64,000 nt of DNA from Oscillospiraceae bacterium (lineage in GTDB: Bacteria; Bacillota; Clostridia; Oscillospirales; Oscillospiraceae): NCBI GenBank assembly GCA_021202845.1, contig JAJQCF010000022.1:1-64000 (forward strand). The letters are read 5' to 3'. Of the stretch, positions 42,150 to 52,075 are shown in pieces (positions within the stretch are counted from its first letter, which is position 1; each line of letters starts with the position of its first letter). Below the pieces are notes generated by a model that did not search any database, was not told where the DNA came from, and saw only the letters and a program-made list of their open reading frames with translations. A program made the position numbers and the translations under genes.

Positions 42150-42295
42150 AGAGAGATGCCTGCTGCTAACAAGCACCTCCCTGCGGCGAAACCTAAGACG
42201 GTTGCCGCAATCGGATAGAACTCTATAAACTTAGGGTCTTAAGCCCCCAAGAAAAGTGAGCCATCTGGTGCTGACAGACGGTTCACTTTTTCTTG
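42150..42295 (+). ncRNA. Small RNA, candidate type I antitoxin (RatA-like arrangement)
   Basis: About 145 bases from its own promoter to a T-rich terminator. It contains a TGCGGC/GCCGCA stem and ends in the shared terminator hairpin 42254-42288. Its 3-prime end is antisense to the last codons and 3-prime untranslated region of the convergent peptide gene at 42283-42378, the layout of txpA/ratA in Bacillus. A 20-codon frame (ATG at 42153) is present but has a poor ribosome-binding site. Pairing over the shared 3-prime end would create double-stranded RNA for RNase III. Both ends are predicted only. Confidence 0.7.
42254..42291. terminator. Bidirectional terminator shared by small RNA and peptide mRNA
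   Basis: 14-bp stem with one G-U and one mismatch (42254-42267 with 42275-42288). It is followed by CTTTTTCTT on the plus strand and CTTTTCTT on the minus strand. Confidence 0.75.
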
Positions 42296-42378
42296 TTCTT
42301 GGACTTTATGTAGACGATAATGGCAAATACTAAGCCTATAACGCTGCAAATGTTTCCAAAAACATTAAAAATGTCCAT
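42283..42378 (-). CDS. Small hydrophobic peptide, candidate type I toxin
   Basis: 31 residues: one hydrophobic helix (about residues 3-23; Ile-Gly-Leu-Val-Phe-Ala-Ile-Ile-Val-Tyr in its second half) and a Lys-rich tail ending Lys-Asn-Lys-Lys-Lys. Size, single helix and basic tail fit holin-like/TxpA-type toxins that insert into the membrane. It starts at ATG 42378 after GGGGGTGG. It has a perfect consensus promoter 160 bases upstream and a roughly 150-base structured leader containing an 8-bp stem (42424-42431 with 42459-42466). A convergent small RNA overlaps its end. The sequence is not identified with any named toxin; the call rests on architecture. Confidence 0.72.
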   Translation of the reverse strand: MDIFNVFGNICSVIGLVFAIIVYIKSKNKKK

Positions 42379-42534
42379 ATCGGCCACCCCCTGAATATAT
42401 CAGATTAAAAAATCAGAAATATTCCCGCGAGGCTCGATATTTCGCCTTCCTCTCCGCTCTCGCGGGCAGTCAGGCAACCGTCTTTTTAACCGTACACCGT
42501 CAATGACAGGCATATAACGGGGTTCCACGGCTTG

Positions 42535-42563
42535 ATTATACAAAGTTCGATAGGAAATGTCAA
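42535..42563 (-). promoter_or_regulatory. Consensus promoter of the peptide gene
   Basis: Minus strand TTGACA (42563-42558), exactly 17 bases, TATAAT (42540-42535): a perfect sigma-A consensus pair. Confidence 0.85.
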
Positions 42564-42587
42564 TTAAATGTTGTGCGGCGATATGCT

Positions 42588-42639
42588 GAAAAATAATAAG
42601 GACAAATCTCTGCCCGCTGCTTCGGGCTTCGATTTGTCC
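42588..42639 (-). terminator. Terminator of tRNA-Gly
   Basis: 9-bp stem GGACAAATC/GATTTGTCC (42600-42608 with 42631-42639) with an inner GCCCG/CGGGC stem. On the minus strand it is followed by TTATTATTTTTC. Confidence 0.85.
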
Positions 42640-42645
42640 CTGATA

Positions 42646-42721
42646 TGGAGCGGCTGACGAGGCTCGAACTCGCTACCTCCACCTTGGCAAGGTGGCGCTC
42701 TACCGGATGAGCTACAGCCGC
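42646..42721 (-). tRNA. tRNA-Gly (anticodon GCC)
   Basis: 76 bases with encoded CCA. Acceptor stem GCGGCTG/CAGCCGC, D stem GCTC/GAGC, anticodon stem CCACC/GGTGG with loop TTGCCAA (anticodon GCC), TpsiC loop TTCGAGC, discriminator U. It stands alone between the candidate toxin locus and the pyr operon. No att-like duplication of its 3-prime end was seen nearby. Confidence 0.97.
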
Positions 42722-42817
42722 AGGAAAATTACTCGATTATTATAGCACAATCCGCGGATTTGTCAACAAAAACTTTTGCTGTAAAAATTCTACTCTGCAA
42801 AAATACCTCACACCTTC

Positions 42818-42845
42818 TTGACAAAATTCTTTCCTGTGGTATCAT
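42818..42845 (+). promoter_or_regulatory. Promoter of the pyrimidine operon
   Basis: TTGACA at 42818-42823, 16-base spacer, TATCAT at 42840-42845. The start would be near the GGG at 42850-42852, only about 27 bases before pyrC, so there is no room for a PyrR-type attenuator. Confidence 0.65.
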
Positions 42846-42878
42846 ATATGGGATATAGGCATAATTATGAGGTGGAGC

Positions 42879-44138
42879 ATGGATTTGTTGCTGCGCGGCG
42901 GGCTTGTGGCCTGCGGAAGTGAGTTCAAAAGGAAAGACATACTCATTGCCGACGGCGTTGTGTCGCTCGTCGGGGAGGCGCTTTTTTCCCCCGATGCCGA
43001 GGTAATCGACATTACAGACAAATATATTTTCCCCGGTTTTGCGGACGTGCACGTGCATTTCCGCGAACCGGGTTTTTCTTACAAGGAAACTATTGCCTCG
43101 GGCGCCAAGGCCGCGGCGCGAGGCGGCTACACGGCGGTCTGCACCATGCCGAACCTTGACCCCGTCCCCGACTGCGCGGAGAATTTGCGTCCCCAGCTGG
43201 AAAAGGCGGCGGAGGCGGCGGTCAGCGTTCTGCCCTACGGCGCGATTACCGTCGGCGAAAAGGGCAAGGAGCTGGCGGACTTGGATGCGCTCGCGCCGCT
43301 GGTGTGCGCCTTCTCCGACGACGGCAAGGGCGTGCAGAGCGCGGAGATGATGGAGCGCGCCATGCGCAAGGCGCACTCGCTGGACAAAATAATCGCCGCC
43401 CACTGTGAGGACGAGACGCTTCTGCACGGCGGCGTGGTGCATGACGGCGGCTGGGCGCGGACGCACGGCTACGCGGGGATTTGCTCCGAGAGCGAGTGGC
43501 GGCCTATTGCGCGCGACGTGGAGCTTGCCAAAAAAACCGGCTGTGCCTACCACGTCTGCCACGTCTCGACCAAGGAGAGCGTGGAGATTATCCGCCGCGC
43601 CAAGGCTGAGGGCGCGGACGTGACCTGCGAGACCGCGCCGCACTACCTCACGCTCTGCGACGAGGATATGCGCGAGGAGGGTCGGTTCAAGATGAACCCG
43701 CCCCTGCGCTCCGCCGCCGACCGCGAGGCGCTGCTGCGAGGTCTGCTGGACGGCACTATCGACATGATAGCCACCGACCACGCGCCGCACTCCGCGGAGG
43801 AGAAGTCGCGGGGACTGAACGGCAGCCCCATGGGCGTCGTCGGGCTGGAAACGGCCTTTGCAGTGCTGTATACGCGCCTTGTGCTGACGGGCAAGGTGAG
43901 CCTTGCGCTGCTGGTGCAAAAGCTCTGCGCCGCGCCCAGAGCGCGCTTCAATTTGGGCGGCGGCGCGATAGAGGTCGGCGCTCGGGCGGACTTGACGGTG
44001 TTTGACTTGGATAAGGAATACGAAATAAACCCCGACGACTTTCTCAGCAAGGGGCGCGCCACGCCCTTTGCCGGCGAGCGCGTTCGCGGGGAGTGCATAC
44101 TAACGATTGCGGGAGGAAAAACGGCATGGCGGAAATAA
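42879..44138 (+). CDS. pyrC: Dihydroorotase
   Basis: 419 residues. Cyclises carbamoyl-aspartate to dihydroorotate, step three of UMP synthesis. Metal ligands are Asp-Val-His-Val-His-Phe-Arg-Glu (two His) near 54-60, later His residues in Ala-Ala-His-Cys-Glu and His-Val-Cys-His-Val-Ser, and Asp in Ala-Thr-Asp-His-Ala-Pro-His, typical of the type I bacterial enzyme. The open frame begins four codons earlier, but GAGGTGG inside that stretch serves the ATG at 42879. First gene of a ten-gene operon; its end overlaps carA by 13 bases. Confidence 0.93.
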   Translation: MDLLLRGGLVACGSEFKRKDILIADGVVSLVGEALFSPDAEVIDITDKYIFPGFADVHVHFREPGFSYKETIASGAKAAARGGYTAVCTMPNLDPVPDCAENLRPQLEKAAEAAVSVLPYGAITVGEKGKELADLDALAPLVCAFSDDGKGVQSAEMMERAMRKAHSLDKIIAAHCEDETLLHGGVVHDGGWARTHGYAGICSESEWRPIARDVELAKKTGCAYHVCHVSTKESVEIIRRAKAEGADVTCETAPHYLTLCDEDMREEGRFKMNPPLRSAADREALLRGLLDGTIDMIATDHAPHSAEEKSRGLNGSPMGVVGLETAFAVLYTRLVLTGKVSLALLVQKLCAAPRARFNLGGGAIEVGARADLTVFDLDKEYEINPDDFLSKGRATPFAGERVRGECILTIAGGKTAWRK

Positions 44139-45229
44139 GAGACAGAAAAATTGTTCTCTCCGACGGCGCGGAGTATTACGGCGCCGGTTTCGGGGACAGG
44201 GGCGACAGGGTCTGCGAAATAGTTTTCAACACCTCAATGGTGGGCTATCAGGAAATTGTCTCCGACCCCAGCTACACTTATCAAATGGTTGTGATGACCT
44301 ACCCCGTCATCGGCAACTACGGCATTGCGGACGAGGACTTTGAAACGCGCAATCCCAGCCTCGGCGCGCTGGTGGTGCGCGACTACAACGACCAGCCTTC
44401 CAACTTCCGCTACACCAAAACGCTCTCGGAAATTTTGGAGGAGAACCACATCCCCGGCATATCCGGCGTGGACACGCGCAAAATTACCCGTTCAATACGC
44501 GACTTGGGCTCGCGCATGGCGCTGATAACGGACGCCGACACCCCGCGGGAGGAGTGCTTGGCGCGCCTTGCCGCGGAGCCGCCGCGCGACGCCGTGGCGA
44601 AAGTGAGCTGCGCCAAGCGCTGGTACTCCCGCACCGCCGACCCGCGCTTCAACGTCGTGGCGGTGGACTGCGGAATAAAGCTGAACATTATCCGCTCGCT
44701 CAACGCGCGCGGGTGCAACGTGACGGTGGTGCCGTGGAACACGGACGCGGAGACCGTGCGCTCCATGAAGCCCGACGGCGTGTTCCTCTCCAACGGCCCC
44801 GGCAACCCCGAGGACGCCGCGCCGGTCATCGAGCTTGTGCGCGCCCTGCGCGGCAGCGTGCCCATATTCGGCATATGCCTCGGCCACCAGATAATCTCGC
44901 TGGCCTGCGGCGCGGAGACCTACAAGCTCAAGTTCGGCCACCGCGGCGGCAACCACCCCGTGAAGAACCTGCTGACAGGAAAAATTGAGATAACATCGCA
45001 GAACCACAGCTACGCCGTGCGCCCCGAAACGCTCGCGGGCACGGGTCTGGAGCTGACGCATATAAATTTGCTGGACAACACCGTGGAGGGCGTGAGGAAC
45101 ACGGCGGAGCGCATATTCAGCGTGCAGTACCACCCCGAGAGCGCCCCCGGCCCGCAGGACAGCGCTTACCTGTTCGATGAATTTCTGCGCAACATGGCCG
45201 AGGCGAAAGGAGGCAGGGCAGATGCCTAA
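44126..45229 (+). CDS. carA: Carbamoyl-phosphate synthase small (glutaminase) subunit
   Basis: 367 residues. The N-terminal CarA domain (Val-Gly-Tyr-Gln-Glu) is followed by a class I glutamine amidotransferase with the nucleophile in Phe-Gly-Ile-Cys-Leu-Gly-His-Gln and the His-Glu pair in Gln-Tyr-His-Pro-Glu-Ser. It delivers ammonia from glutamine to CarB. The start is ATG 44126 after GGGAGG, inside the pyrC end; 11 codons upstream are open but lack a ribosome-binding site. It overlaps carB by 8 bases. Confidence 0.95.
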   Translation: MAEIRDRKIVLSDGAEYYGAGFGDRGDRVCEIVFNTSMVGYQEIVSDPSYTYQMVVMTYPVIGNYGIADEDFETRNPSLGALVVRDYNDQPSNFRYTKTLSEILEENHIPGISGVDTRKITRSIRDLGSRMALITDADTPREECLARLAAEPPRDAVAKVSCAKRWYSRTADPRFNVVAVDCGIKLNIIRSLNARGCNVTVVPWNTDAETVRSMKPDGVFLSNGPGNPEDAAPVIELVRALRGSVPIFGICLGHQIISLACGAETYKLKFGHRGGNHPVKNLLTGKIEITSQNHSYAVRPETLAGTGLELTHINLLDNTVEGVRNTAERIFSVQYHPESAPGPQDSAYLFDEFLRNMAEAKGGRADA

Positions 45230-48200
45230 GAGAACCGACTTAAAGAAAATTTTAGTAATAGGCTCCGGCCCCATAGTCATAGGGCAGGCCGCCGAGTTCG
45301 ACTACGCGGGCACACAAGCCTGCCTTGCGCTGCGTGAGGAGGGCTACGAGGTCATTCTCGCCAACTCCAACCCCGCGACGATTATGACCGACAGCACCAT
45401 TGCCGACAAGGTCTACATGGAGCCGCTGACGCTGGAGTACGTGGCGAAGATAATCCGCTACGAGCGCCCCGACGCGGTTATCCCCGGCCTCGGCGGCCAG
45501 ACGGCGCTGAACCTCGCCATGCAGCTGGCGAAAAAGGGCGTGCTGGCGGAGTGTCAGGTCGAGCTGCTGGGCTCCTCCGTGGACAGCATAGAGCGCGCGG
45601 AGGACCGCGAGCGCTTCAAGGAGCTGTGCATGGAGATTGGCGAGCCGGTGCTGCCGTCCATGATTGCCAACTCCTTAGAGGAGGGGCTTGCCGCGGCGCG
45701 GGAGATTGGCTACCCCGTCGTGCTGCGCCCTGCGTTCACCCTCGGAGGCACGGGCGGCGGCTTCGCGGACGACGAGGAGGAAATGCTTCCGCTGCTGAAA
45801 AACGCGCTGTTCCTCTCGCCCGTGCATCAGGTGCTGGTGGAAAAGAGCATCAAGGGCTACAAGGAAATAGAATACGAGGTCATGCGCGACGCCAACGACA
45901 CGGCGATAACGATATGCAACATGGAAAACGTAGACCCCGTGGGCATACACACCGGCGACAGCATTGTCGTCTGCCCCAGCCAGACGCTGACAAACAAGGA
46001 GTACCACATGCTCCGCGACAGCGCGCTGAAGATTATCCGCGCGCTGAAAATCGAGGGCGGCTGCAACGTGCAGTTCGCGCTTGACCCGCACTCGTTCCGC
46101 TACTATTTAATCGAGGTCAACCCGCGCGTATCGCGCTCCTCCGCTCTGGCGAGCAAGGCCAGCGGCTACCCGATAGCGCGCGTCTCCGCCAAGATTGCCG
46201 TCGGCATGACGCTGGACGAAATTCAAATTGCCAACACCCCCGCCGCCTTCGAGCCGACGCTGGACTACGTGGTGACGAAAATGCCGCGCTTCCCGTTCGA
46301 CAAGTTCGCAGACGCGAACAACAGCCTTTCCACGCAGATGAAGGCCACGGGCGAGGTAATGAGCATCGGCCGCACTATCGAGGAGAGCCTGCTCAAGGCC
46401 GTGCGCTGTCTGGAAATCGGCGTCTGCCACATACACATGAAGAAGTTCGACGCTTGGACGGACGCCGATATGCTCGACTATATCCGCCGCGGCACTGACG
46501 ACCGCATTTACGCAATGGCCGAGCTGCTGCGGCGCGACACAGACCCCGGACTTATATGCGACGCCACGCAGATTGATATGCTGTTTGTGGAAAAGCTGCG
46601 CTCCATCGTGCAGACAGAGCGTGAGCTTGCCGCCGCGCCGGGCGACATTGAAGCGCTCCGCTGCGCCAAGCGCATGGGCTTTTCCGATAAATATGTCGCC
46701 AAGCTCTGGGGCGTGAGCGAGCTGGACGTCTGGAACACCCGCCGCGAGGCCGGAATGTTCCCCGTTTACAAGATGATAGACACCTGCGCCAGCGAGTTCG
46801 AGAGCTATATACCGTACTTTTACTCCACCTACGAGGAGGAAAACGAGTCCGTTGTCTCCGATAAGCGCAAAATCATAGTGCTCGGCTCCGGCCCCATACG
46901 CATAGGTCAGGGCGTGGAGTTCGACTACTCCACCGTCCACGCGGTAAAGACAATAAAGGCCAGCGGCTACGAGGCCATAATAATAAACAATAACCCCGAA
47001 ACCGTCTCCACCGACTACACCTGCTCCGACAAGCTCTACTTTGAGCCGCTGACGGCGGAGGACGTCTGCAACATAGTGGAGTTGGAAAAGCCGGAGGGCG
47101 TAATCGCCATACTGGGCGGGCAGACCGCGATAAATTTGGCGCAGCCGCTCCACGACCGCGGCGTGCGGCTCATTGGCACGAACTGCGACGCCATAGACCG
47201 CGCGGAAAACCGCGACGCTTTTGAAAAGGTGCTCATTGAGCTGAACATTCCCCAGCCGCGCGGCGGCGCGGTGACGAACATTGACGACGGCGTTTCCGTG
47301 GCGGCGGCCATCGGCTACCCCGTGCTCGTGCGCCCGTCGTTCGTGCTGGGAGGGCGCGCCATGCAGATTGTCCCCAACGAGGCCGCGCTGCGCCACTACC
47401 TGAAAACCGCCGTCGAGGTGGACGAGGATAAGCCCGTGCTGGTGGACAAGTATATCGCCGGACGCGAGGTCGAGGTGGACGCCGTGTGCGACGGGCGCGA
47501 CGTGTTCGTCCCCGGCATCATGGAGCTTGTGGAGCGCACGGGCATACACTCCGGCGACTCCATCAGCGTCTACCCGCCGCGCACGCTCTCGCAGCGGGTG
47601 CGGGAGACAATTTTGGATTACACAAAGCGCCTCGGCCTCGGCATTGGCATTGTCGGGCTCTACAACATTCAGTTCATTGTCGATGAGCGCGACGACGTGT
47701 ATATCATTGAGGTCAACCCGCGCTCATCGCGCACCGTGCCCTTTCTCTCCAAGTCCACGGGCTACTCGCTGGCGGACATCGGTACGCTCGTCATACTCGG
47801 CAAGAGCCTGCGCGAGCAGGGGATAACGGAGATTTATCCGCCGGAGAAAGAGCGCTGGTACGTCAAGGTTCCCGCCTTCTCGTTCTCCAAGCTCACCGGC
47901 ATGGACGCCTATCTCTCGCCGGAGATGAAGTCCACCGGCGAGGCCATAGGCTACGACAAAAAGCTCTACCGCGCGCTCTACAAGGCGCTGCAGGCCAGCG
48001 GCATGAAAATACGCTCCTACGGCACGGTGTTCGCCACCATTGCCGACAGCGACAAGGAGGAGGCTCTGCCGCTCATCCGCCGCTTCTACGACCTCGGCTT
48101 CAACATCGAGGCCACGGAGGGCACGGCGCGCTTCCTGCGCGGCCACGGCATACGCACCCGCGTGCGCGGCAAGATAAGCGAGGGCAGCGAGGACATTTTG

Positions 48201-48404
48201 AACTCCATACGCCTCGGCTACGTGACATACGTCATAAATACGCGCGATATGTCCGCCTCCGGCAGCGGGGTGCTCTCCGACGGCTACGAGATACGCAAGG
48301 CCGCCGTGGAAAACAACGTGACCATATTCACGGCGCTCGACACCGTGGAGGTGCTGCTGGACGTGCTGGAGGAGACGACGCTCGGCATTTCCACAATAGA
48401 CTGA
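45222..48404 (+). CDS. carB: Carbamoyl-phosphate synthase large subunit
   Basis: 1060 residues, normal length. Two homologous ATP-grasp halves, each opening with a Gly-Ser-Gly-Pro-Ile motif ([10 protein letters not shown] near 10 and [10 protein letters not shown] near 555) and each containing Glu-Val-Asn-Pro-Arg. A C-terminal MGS-like allosteric domain starts near 935. Forms carbamoyl phosphate for pyrimidines (and arginine). ATG 45222 follows AAAGGAGG; 15 open codons upstream lie in carA. Confidence 0.96.
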   Translation: MPKRTDLKKILVIGSGPIVIGQAAEFDYAGTQACLALREEGYEVILANSNPATIMTDSTIADKVYMEPLTLEYVAKIIRYERPDAVIPGLGGQTALNLAMQLAKKGVLAECQVELLGSSVDSIERAEDRERFKELCMEIGEPVLPSMIANSLEEGLAAAREIGYPVVLRPAFTLGGTGGGFADDEEEMLPLLKNALFLSPVHQVLVEKSIKGYKEIEYEVMRDANDTAITICNMENVDPVGIHTGDSIVVCPSQTLTNKEYHMLRDSALKIIRALKIEGGCNVQFALDPHSFRYYLIEVNPRVSRSSALASKASGYPIARVSAKIAVGMTLDEIQIANTPAAFEPTLDYVVTKMPRFPFDKFADANNSLSTQMKATGEVMSIGRTIEESLLKAVRCLEIGVCHIHMKKFDAWTDADMLDYIRRGTDDRIYAMAELLRRDTDPGLICDATQIDMLFVEKLRSIVQTERELAAAPGDIEALRCAKRMGFSDKYVAKLWGVSELDVWNTRREAGMFPVYKMIDTCASEFESYIPYFYSTYEEENESVVSDKRKIIVLGSGPIRIGQGVEFDYSTVHAVKTIKASGYEAIIINNNPETVSTDYTCSDKLYFEPLTAEDVCNIVELEKPEGVIAILGGQTAINLAQPLHDRGVRLIGTNCDAIDRAENRDAFEKVLIELNIPQPRGGAVTNIDDGVSVAAAIGYPVLVRPSFVLGGRAMQIVPNEAALRHYLKTAVEVDEDKPVLVDKYIAGREVEVDAVCDGRDVFVPGIMELVERTGIHSGDSISVYPPRTLSQRVRETILDYTKRLGLGIGIVGLYNIQFIVDERDDVYIIEVNPRSSRTVPFLSKSTGYSLADIGTLVILGKSLREQGITEIYPPEKERWYVKVPAFSFSKLTGMDAYLSPEMKSTGEAIGYDKKLYRALYKALQASGMKIRSYGTVFATIADSDKEEALPLIRRFYDLGFNIEATEGTARFLRGHGIRTRVRGKISEGSEDILNSIRLGYVTYVINTRDMSASGSGVLSDGYEIRKAAVENNVTIFTALDTVEVLLDVLEETTLGISTID

Positions 48405-48440
48405 TTTAGATTACACTGAAAAAAGAGGGAGAGGAACACA

Positions 48441-49172
48441 TTGCAAGACGTTTCAATGACGCTGGAGAGCAATACTCCGCTCGCCCGCGATATTTGGAAG
48501 ATGACCCTGCGCGGCGACTGCTCGGACATAAAGCGCCCGGGGCAGTTTGTGAACCTGAAGTTGGACGGCTTTTTCCTGCGCCGCCCCATTTCCGTGTGCG
48601 ACGTGCGCGGCGACGAAATGACGCTTATCTACAAAACCGTCGGCGGCGGCACGGAGCAGATGTCGCGTCTGCCGGCGGGGACGGAGCTTTCCGTGCTCTC
48701 CGGCCTCGGCAACGGCTATGACACCGAAAAAAGCGGCCCCCGCCCGCTGCTAATCGGCGGCGGGGTGGGCGTGCCGCCGCTCTATATGCTCTGCCGCGTG
48801 CTGCGGCAGCAGGGAAAGGACGTGACGGTGCTGCTGGGCTTCAACAGCCGCGAGGACGTTTTTTACGAGGCCGAGTTCGCGGCGCTGGGCGCGCGCGTGC
48901 TGACGGCCACGGCGGACGGCACATACGGCAAACGGGGCTTTGTCACCGAGCTTTTGCCGGGGCTTGACTGCACCTACTTCTACGCCTGCGGCCCCATGCC
49001 CATGTTCCGCGCGGTGGAGAGCGTTATCACCATAGACGGGCAGTACAGCTTTGAAGAGCGCATGGGCTGCGGCTTCGGCGCCTGCATGGGCTGCTCCTGC
49101 CAGACGAAAAACGGCACAAAGCGCATCTGCCGCGAGGGGCCCGTGCTGGAAAGGAGCGAGATAATATGGTAA
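48441..49172 (+). CDS. pyrK: Dihydroorotate dehydrogenase B, electron-transfer subunit
   Basis: 243 residues. Ferredoxin-reductase-like FAD domain (Arg-Arg-Pro-Ile-Ser-Val-Cys-Asp; Gly-Gly-Gly-Val-Gly-Val-Pro-Pro for NAD) and a C-terminal [2Fe-2S] cluster with Cys-Gly-Phe-Gly-Ala-Cys-Met-Gly-Cys-Ser-Cys and a last Cys near residue 230. It passes electrons from dihydroorotate to NAD with PyrD. TTG start with AGGGAGAGGAA upstream. It overlaps pyrD by 7 bases. Confidence 0.93.
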   Translation: MQDVSMTLESNTPLARDIWKMTLRGDCSDIKRPGQFVNLKLDGFFLRRPISVCDVRGDEMTLIYKTVGGGTEQMSRLPAGTELSVLSGLGNGYDTEKSGPRPLLIGGGVGVPPLYMLCRVLRQQGKDVTVLLGFNSREDVFYEAEFAALGARVLTATADGTYGKRGFVTELLPGLDCTYFYACGPMPMFRAVESVITIDGQYSFEERMGCGFGACMGCSCQTKNGTKRICREGPVLERSEIIW

Positions 49173-50077
49173 ATACTAAAGTGTCGCTGTCCGGCATCGA
49201 GCTGGATAACCCCGTCATTCCCGCCAGCGGAACATTCGGCTTCGGCTACGAGTTCGCGGAGCTGTACGACATAAACTGCCTCGGAACGCTCTCGTTCAAG
49301 GGCACAACGCTCTCTCCCCGCTTCGGCAACCCCACGCCGCGCATCGCCGAGTGCGAGGCGGGCATGATAAACGCTGTCGGCCTGCAAAACCCCGGCGTGG
49401 CGGCGGTCAAGAGCACAGAGCTGCCCAAGTTAGCGCAGTGCTTTCATAAGCCGGTTATGGCCAACGTCAGCGGCTTTTCCGTTGACGACTATGTGCAGAC
49501 CTGCCGCGAGCTGGACAGCGAGGCGCAGATAGGCTGGTTCGAGGTCAACATCTCCTGCCCCAACGTCCACGGCGGCGGCATGGCCTTCGGCACAAGCCCC
49601 GAGGCCGTGGCGGAGATAACGGCGGCGGTCAAGAGCGTTGTTACGAAGCCCGTTTACATCAAGCTCAGCCCCAACGTCACGGACATTGTCCCCATAGCGC
49701 GCGCGTGCGAGGCGGCGGGCGCGGACGGACTGAGCCTTATAAACACGCTGCTCGGTATGCGCATAGATTTGCGCACGAAAAAGCCCGTTATCGCGAGCAA
49801 AATGGGCGGCTTCTCCGGCCCCGCGATAAAGCCCGTGGCGCTGAGAATGGTCTATCAGGTCTACGAGGCCGTCAGCATACCGATAATCGGCATGGGCGGC
49901 GTCTGCTCCGCGGAGGACGTGATAGAATTCATGCTGGCGGGGGCTTCGGCGGTGGAGGTCGGCGCGGCCAATCTTGTTGACCCTCTGGCCTGCAAGAAAA
50001 TCATCGAGGCGCTGCCGGCGGCAATGGAGAAATACGGAATTACAAATCTTAATGATATAATAGGAGGCGCACACTGA
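49166..50077 (+). CDS. pyrD: Dihydroorotate dehydrogenase B, catalytic subunit
   Basis: 303 residues, class 1B FMN TIM barrel. Visible: [13 protein letters not shown] at the N terminus, Asn-Ala-Val-Gly-Leu-Gln-Asn-Pro-Gly, the catalytic-base loop Asn-Ile-Ser-Cys-Pro-Asn-Val (Cys base), and Gly-Met-Gly-Gly-Val. Oxidises dihydroorotate to orotate. Pairs with pyrK and overlaps pyrF by one base. Confidence 0.95.
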   Translation: MVNTKVSLSGIELDNPVIPASGTFGFGYEFAELYDINCLGTLSFKGTTLSPRFGNPTPRIAECEAGMINAVGLQNPGVAAVKSTELPKLAQCFHKPVMANVSGFSVDDYVQTCRELDSEAQIGWFEVNISCPNVHGGGMAFGTSPEAVAEITAAVKSVVTKPVYIKLSPNVTDIVPIARACEAAGADGLSLINTLLGMRIDLRTKKPVIASKMGGFSGPAIKPVALRMVYQVYEAVSIPIIGMGGVCSAEDVIEFMLAGASAVEVGAANLVDPLACKKIIEALPAAMEKYGITNLNDIIGGAH

Positions 50078-50775
50078 TGGGAAAAGACGTTATAGTGGCC
50101 TGCGACTTCGCGTCCGCGGCCGAGACAATGGCTTTTTTGGACAAGTTCACGGACTGCAAGCCCTTTGTTAAAATCGGCATGGAGCTGTTTTATGCCGAGG
50201 GGCCGCAGATTGTGCGGCAGATTAAAGCGCGCGGACACAAAATATTCCTCGACCTCAAGCTGCACGACATCCCCAACACGGTAAAAAAGGCAATGGCTGT
50301 ACTCTCCGGCCTCGACGTGGACATGGTCAACCTCCACGCCGCCGGAACAAAGGCCATGATGACTGCCGCGCTGGAGGGGCTGACAAGAGCCGACGGCACG
50401 CGCCCGCTGCTCATTGCCGTGACGCAGCTCACCTCCACGGACGAGGAGAGTATGCGCTCCGAGCTCTGGATTGACCGCCCGCTGGACGAGACTGTCATGC
50501 ACTACGCCCGCAACGCGATGGAGGCGGGGCTGGACGGCGTTGTCTGCTCGCCGCTGGAGTCGGGCAAGGTACACGAAGCCTGCGGCGCGGGCTTTGTCAC
50601 CGTGACCCCCGGCGTGCGCTTTGCCGACGGCGACAAGGGCGACCAGAAGCGCGTCGCCACGCCCGCAATGGCTAAGGAGATAGGCTCCGACTACATAGTC
50701 GTGGGCCGCCCGATAACTAAGGCGGAGGACCCCGTGGCCGCCTACCGGCGCTGCATCGCGGAGTTTGTCGGCTGA
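50077..50775 (+). CDS. pyrF: Orotidine 5-phosphate decarboxylase
   Basis: 232 residues, TIM barrel of the group 1 (short) type. Active-site Lys-Asp-x-Lys equivalent is [12 protein letters not shown] near residues 65-75; Val-Val-Gly-Arg-Pro-Ile is the phosphate loop. Final step to UMP. GGAGG lies before ATG 50077, and the gene shares one base with the pyrD stop. Confidence 0.95.
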   Translation: MGKDVIVACDFASAAETMAFLDKFTDCKPFVKIGMELFYAEGPQIVRQIKARGHKIFLDLKLHDIPNTVKKAMAVLSGLDVDMVNLHAAGTKAMMTAALEGLTRADGTRPLLIAVTQLTSTDEESMRSELWIDRPLDETVMHYARNAMEAGLDGVVCSPLESGKVHEACGAGFVTVTPGVRFADGDKGDQKRVATPAMAKEIGSDYIVVGRPITKAEDPVAAYRRCIAEFVG

Positions 50776-50777
50776 AT

Positions 50778-51431
50778 ATGACTTGGAACACCGTACTTTT
50801 TGACCTTGACGGCACGCTCACGAACTCCGGCCCCGGCATTTTCAACGCCGTGGAGTACGCCGTAAGCAAGCTGGGGCTTGAGCCGCACGAGCGGGATTTT
50901 TACCGCGGCTTCATCGGCCCGCCGCTGCCGTGGTCGTTTGAAAATCTGCTGGGTCTGCCGCCGGAGGAGGCCGCGCGCGCCGTGGAGGTTTTCCGCGAAT
51001 ATTATAACGACTGCGGAATCTGGGAAAACTCGCCCTACGATGGCATACCCGAAATGCTGGCGCAGCTGCGTGGGAGCGGAAAAACGCTCATGGTAGCCTC
51101 GTCCAAGCCGCAGAAGCAGGCGGAACAGGTGCTGGCAAAGTTTGGCCTTGCGCAGTACATGGACTATATCTCCGCCGCCGACCCCACGGACAGCCGCGAC
51201 CAGAAAGCCGCCGCCATAGCCCGCTGCCTTGAGCGCGCGGCAGGCCCCGCCGTAATGGTGGGCGACCGCCGCCACGACATTCAGGGCGCCAAGGCCAACG
51301 CCATTCCCGCGGTCGGCGTGCTCTACGGCTACGGAGCGCGCGATGAGCTGGAGGCCGCCGGCGCGGATTACATTGCGGAAACTGTTGAGCAGCTGAAAAA
51401 TTTATTGATTAAAGGAGACGCACAGGCATGA
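50778..51431 (+). CDS. HAD-superfamily phosphatase in the pyr operon
   Basis: 217 residues. HAD motifs: Phe-Asp-Leu-Asp-Gly-Thr-Leu-Thr (nucleophile Asp near residue 8), Val-Ala-Ser-Ser-Lys (motif II), and Val-Gly-Asp-Arg-Arg-His-Asp (motif IV), with a helical cap, like phosphoglycolate phosphatases (Gph/PgmB group). It starts two bases after pyrF and overlaps pyrE by four bases, so it is made with the pathway. A nucleotide or pathway-intermediate phosphatase is possible; the substrate cannot be read from sequence. Confidence 0.82.
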   Translation: MTWNTVLFDLDGTLTNSGPGIFNAVEYAVSKLGLEPHERDFYRGFIGPPLPWSFENLLGLPPEEAARAVEVFREYYNDCGIWENSPYDGIPEMLAQLRGSGKTLMVASSKPQKQAEQVLAKFGLAQYMDYISAADPTDSRDQKAAAIARCLERAAGPAVMVGDRRHDIQGAKANAIPAVGVLYGYGARDELEAAGADYIAETVEQLKNLLIKGDAQA

Positions 51432-52075
51432 CTGAAACCGAAATTCTTATTGCGAAGGACTTACTGAGCATATGCGCGGTATTTTTCCGCCCCGAGGAGC
51501 CGTTCATCTGGGCGAGCGGCATCAAAAGCCCCGTCTACTGCGACAACCGCCTGACCCTCACCGCGCCTCAGGTGCGCTCGGACGTGGAAAACGCCCTCGC
51601 CGCCGTAGTGCGCGAGCAGTACCCGACAGCTGACGCGCTGTTCGGCACCTCCACCGCGGGCATTGCCCACGCCGCCATTACCGCGCACATTCTGGGTCTG
51701 CCGATGGGCTACGTGCGCTCCGGCGCCAAGGACCACGGCCGCCAGAACCGCATAGAGGGCAAGCTGGAAAAGGGCTGGAAGGTCGTCGTCATCGAGGACT
51801 TAATCTCCACCGCCGGCAGCGTGCTGGAGGTTGTGGAGGCTCTGCGCGAGGAGGGCGCGGAGGTGCTGGGCGTGGCGTCCATATTCACCTACGGTATGCA
51901 GAAGGGTCTTGACCGCCTCGCCGCCGCGAACGTGAAAAACGTCAGCCTGACCAACTTCGACGTGATAGCGCAGGTGGCCGCCGACTGCGGCTACATCGCC
52001 CCCGACGACGTGCGCAGGCTCATTGCCTTCCGCAGCAACCCCTCCGACGAGAGCTGGATAGGCGCGGCGAAATGA
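51428..52075 (+). CDS. pyrE: Orotate phosphoribosyltransferase
   Basis: 215 residues. The PRPP motif reads [13 protein letters not shown] near 118-130, and the catalytic loop Lys-Asp-His-Gly-Arg-Gln-Asn matches OPRTases. Converts orotate and PRPP to OMP. GGAGACGCACAGGC precedes the ATG. It overlaps HAD and pyrB genes by four bases each. Confidence 0.94.
   Translation: MTETEILIAKDLLSICAVFFRPEEPFIWASGIKSPVYCDNRLTLTAPQVRSDVENALAAVVREQYPTADALFGTSTAGIAHAAITAHILGLPMGYVRSGAKDHGRQNRIEGKLEKGWKVVVIEDLISTAGSVLEVVEALREEGAEVLGVASIFTYGMQKGLDRLAAANVKNVSLTNFDVIAQVAADCGYIAPDDVRRLIAFRSNPSDESWIGAAK

Noticed and set aside
42150-42295. 6S RNA or another housekeeping RNA
   Set aside because: It is too short, has no long double-stranded rod with a central bubble, and its 3-prime end is antisense to a peptide gene, which fits an antitoxin RNA better.
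42646-42721. tRNA-Gly as an integration site of a mobile element
   Set aside because: No duplication of the tRNA 3-prime end and no integrase gene adjacent to it were seen; the recombinase at 37-38 kb has its own unrelated sites.
42846-42878. PyrR-dependent attenuator before pyrC
   Set aside because: The leader is only about 27 bases with no terminator or anti-terminator stem.
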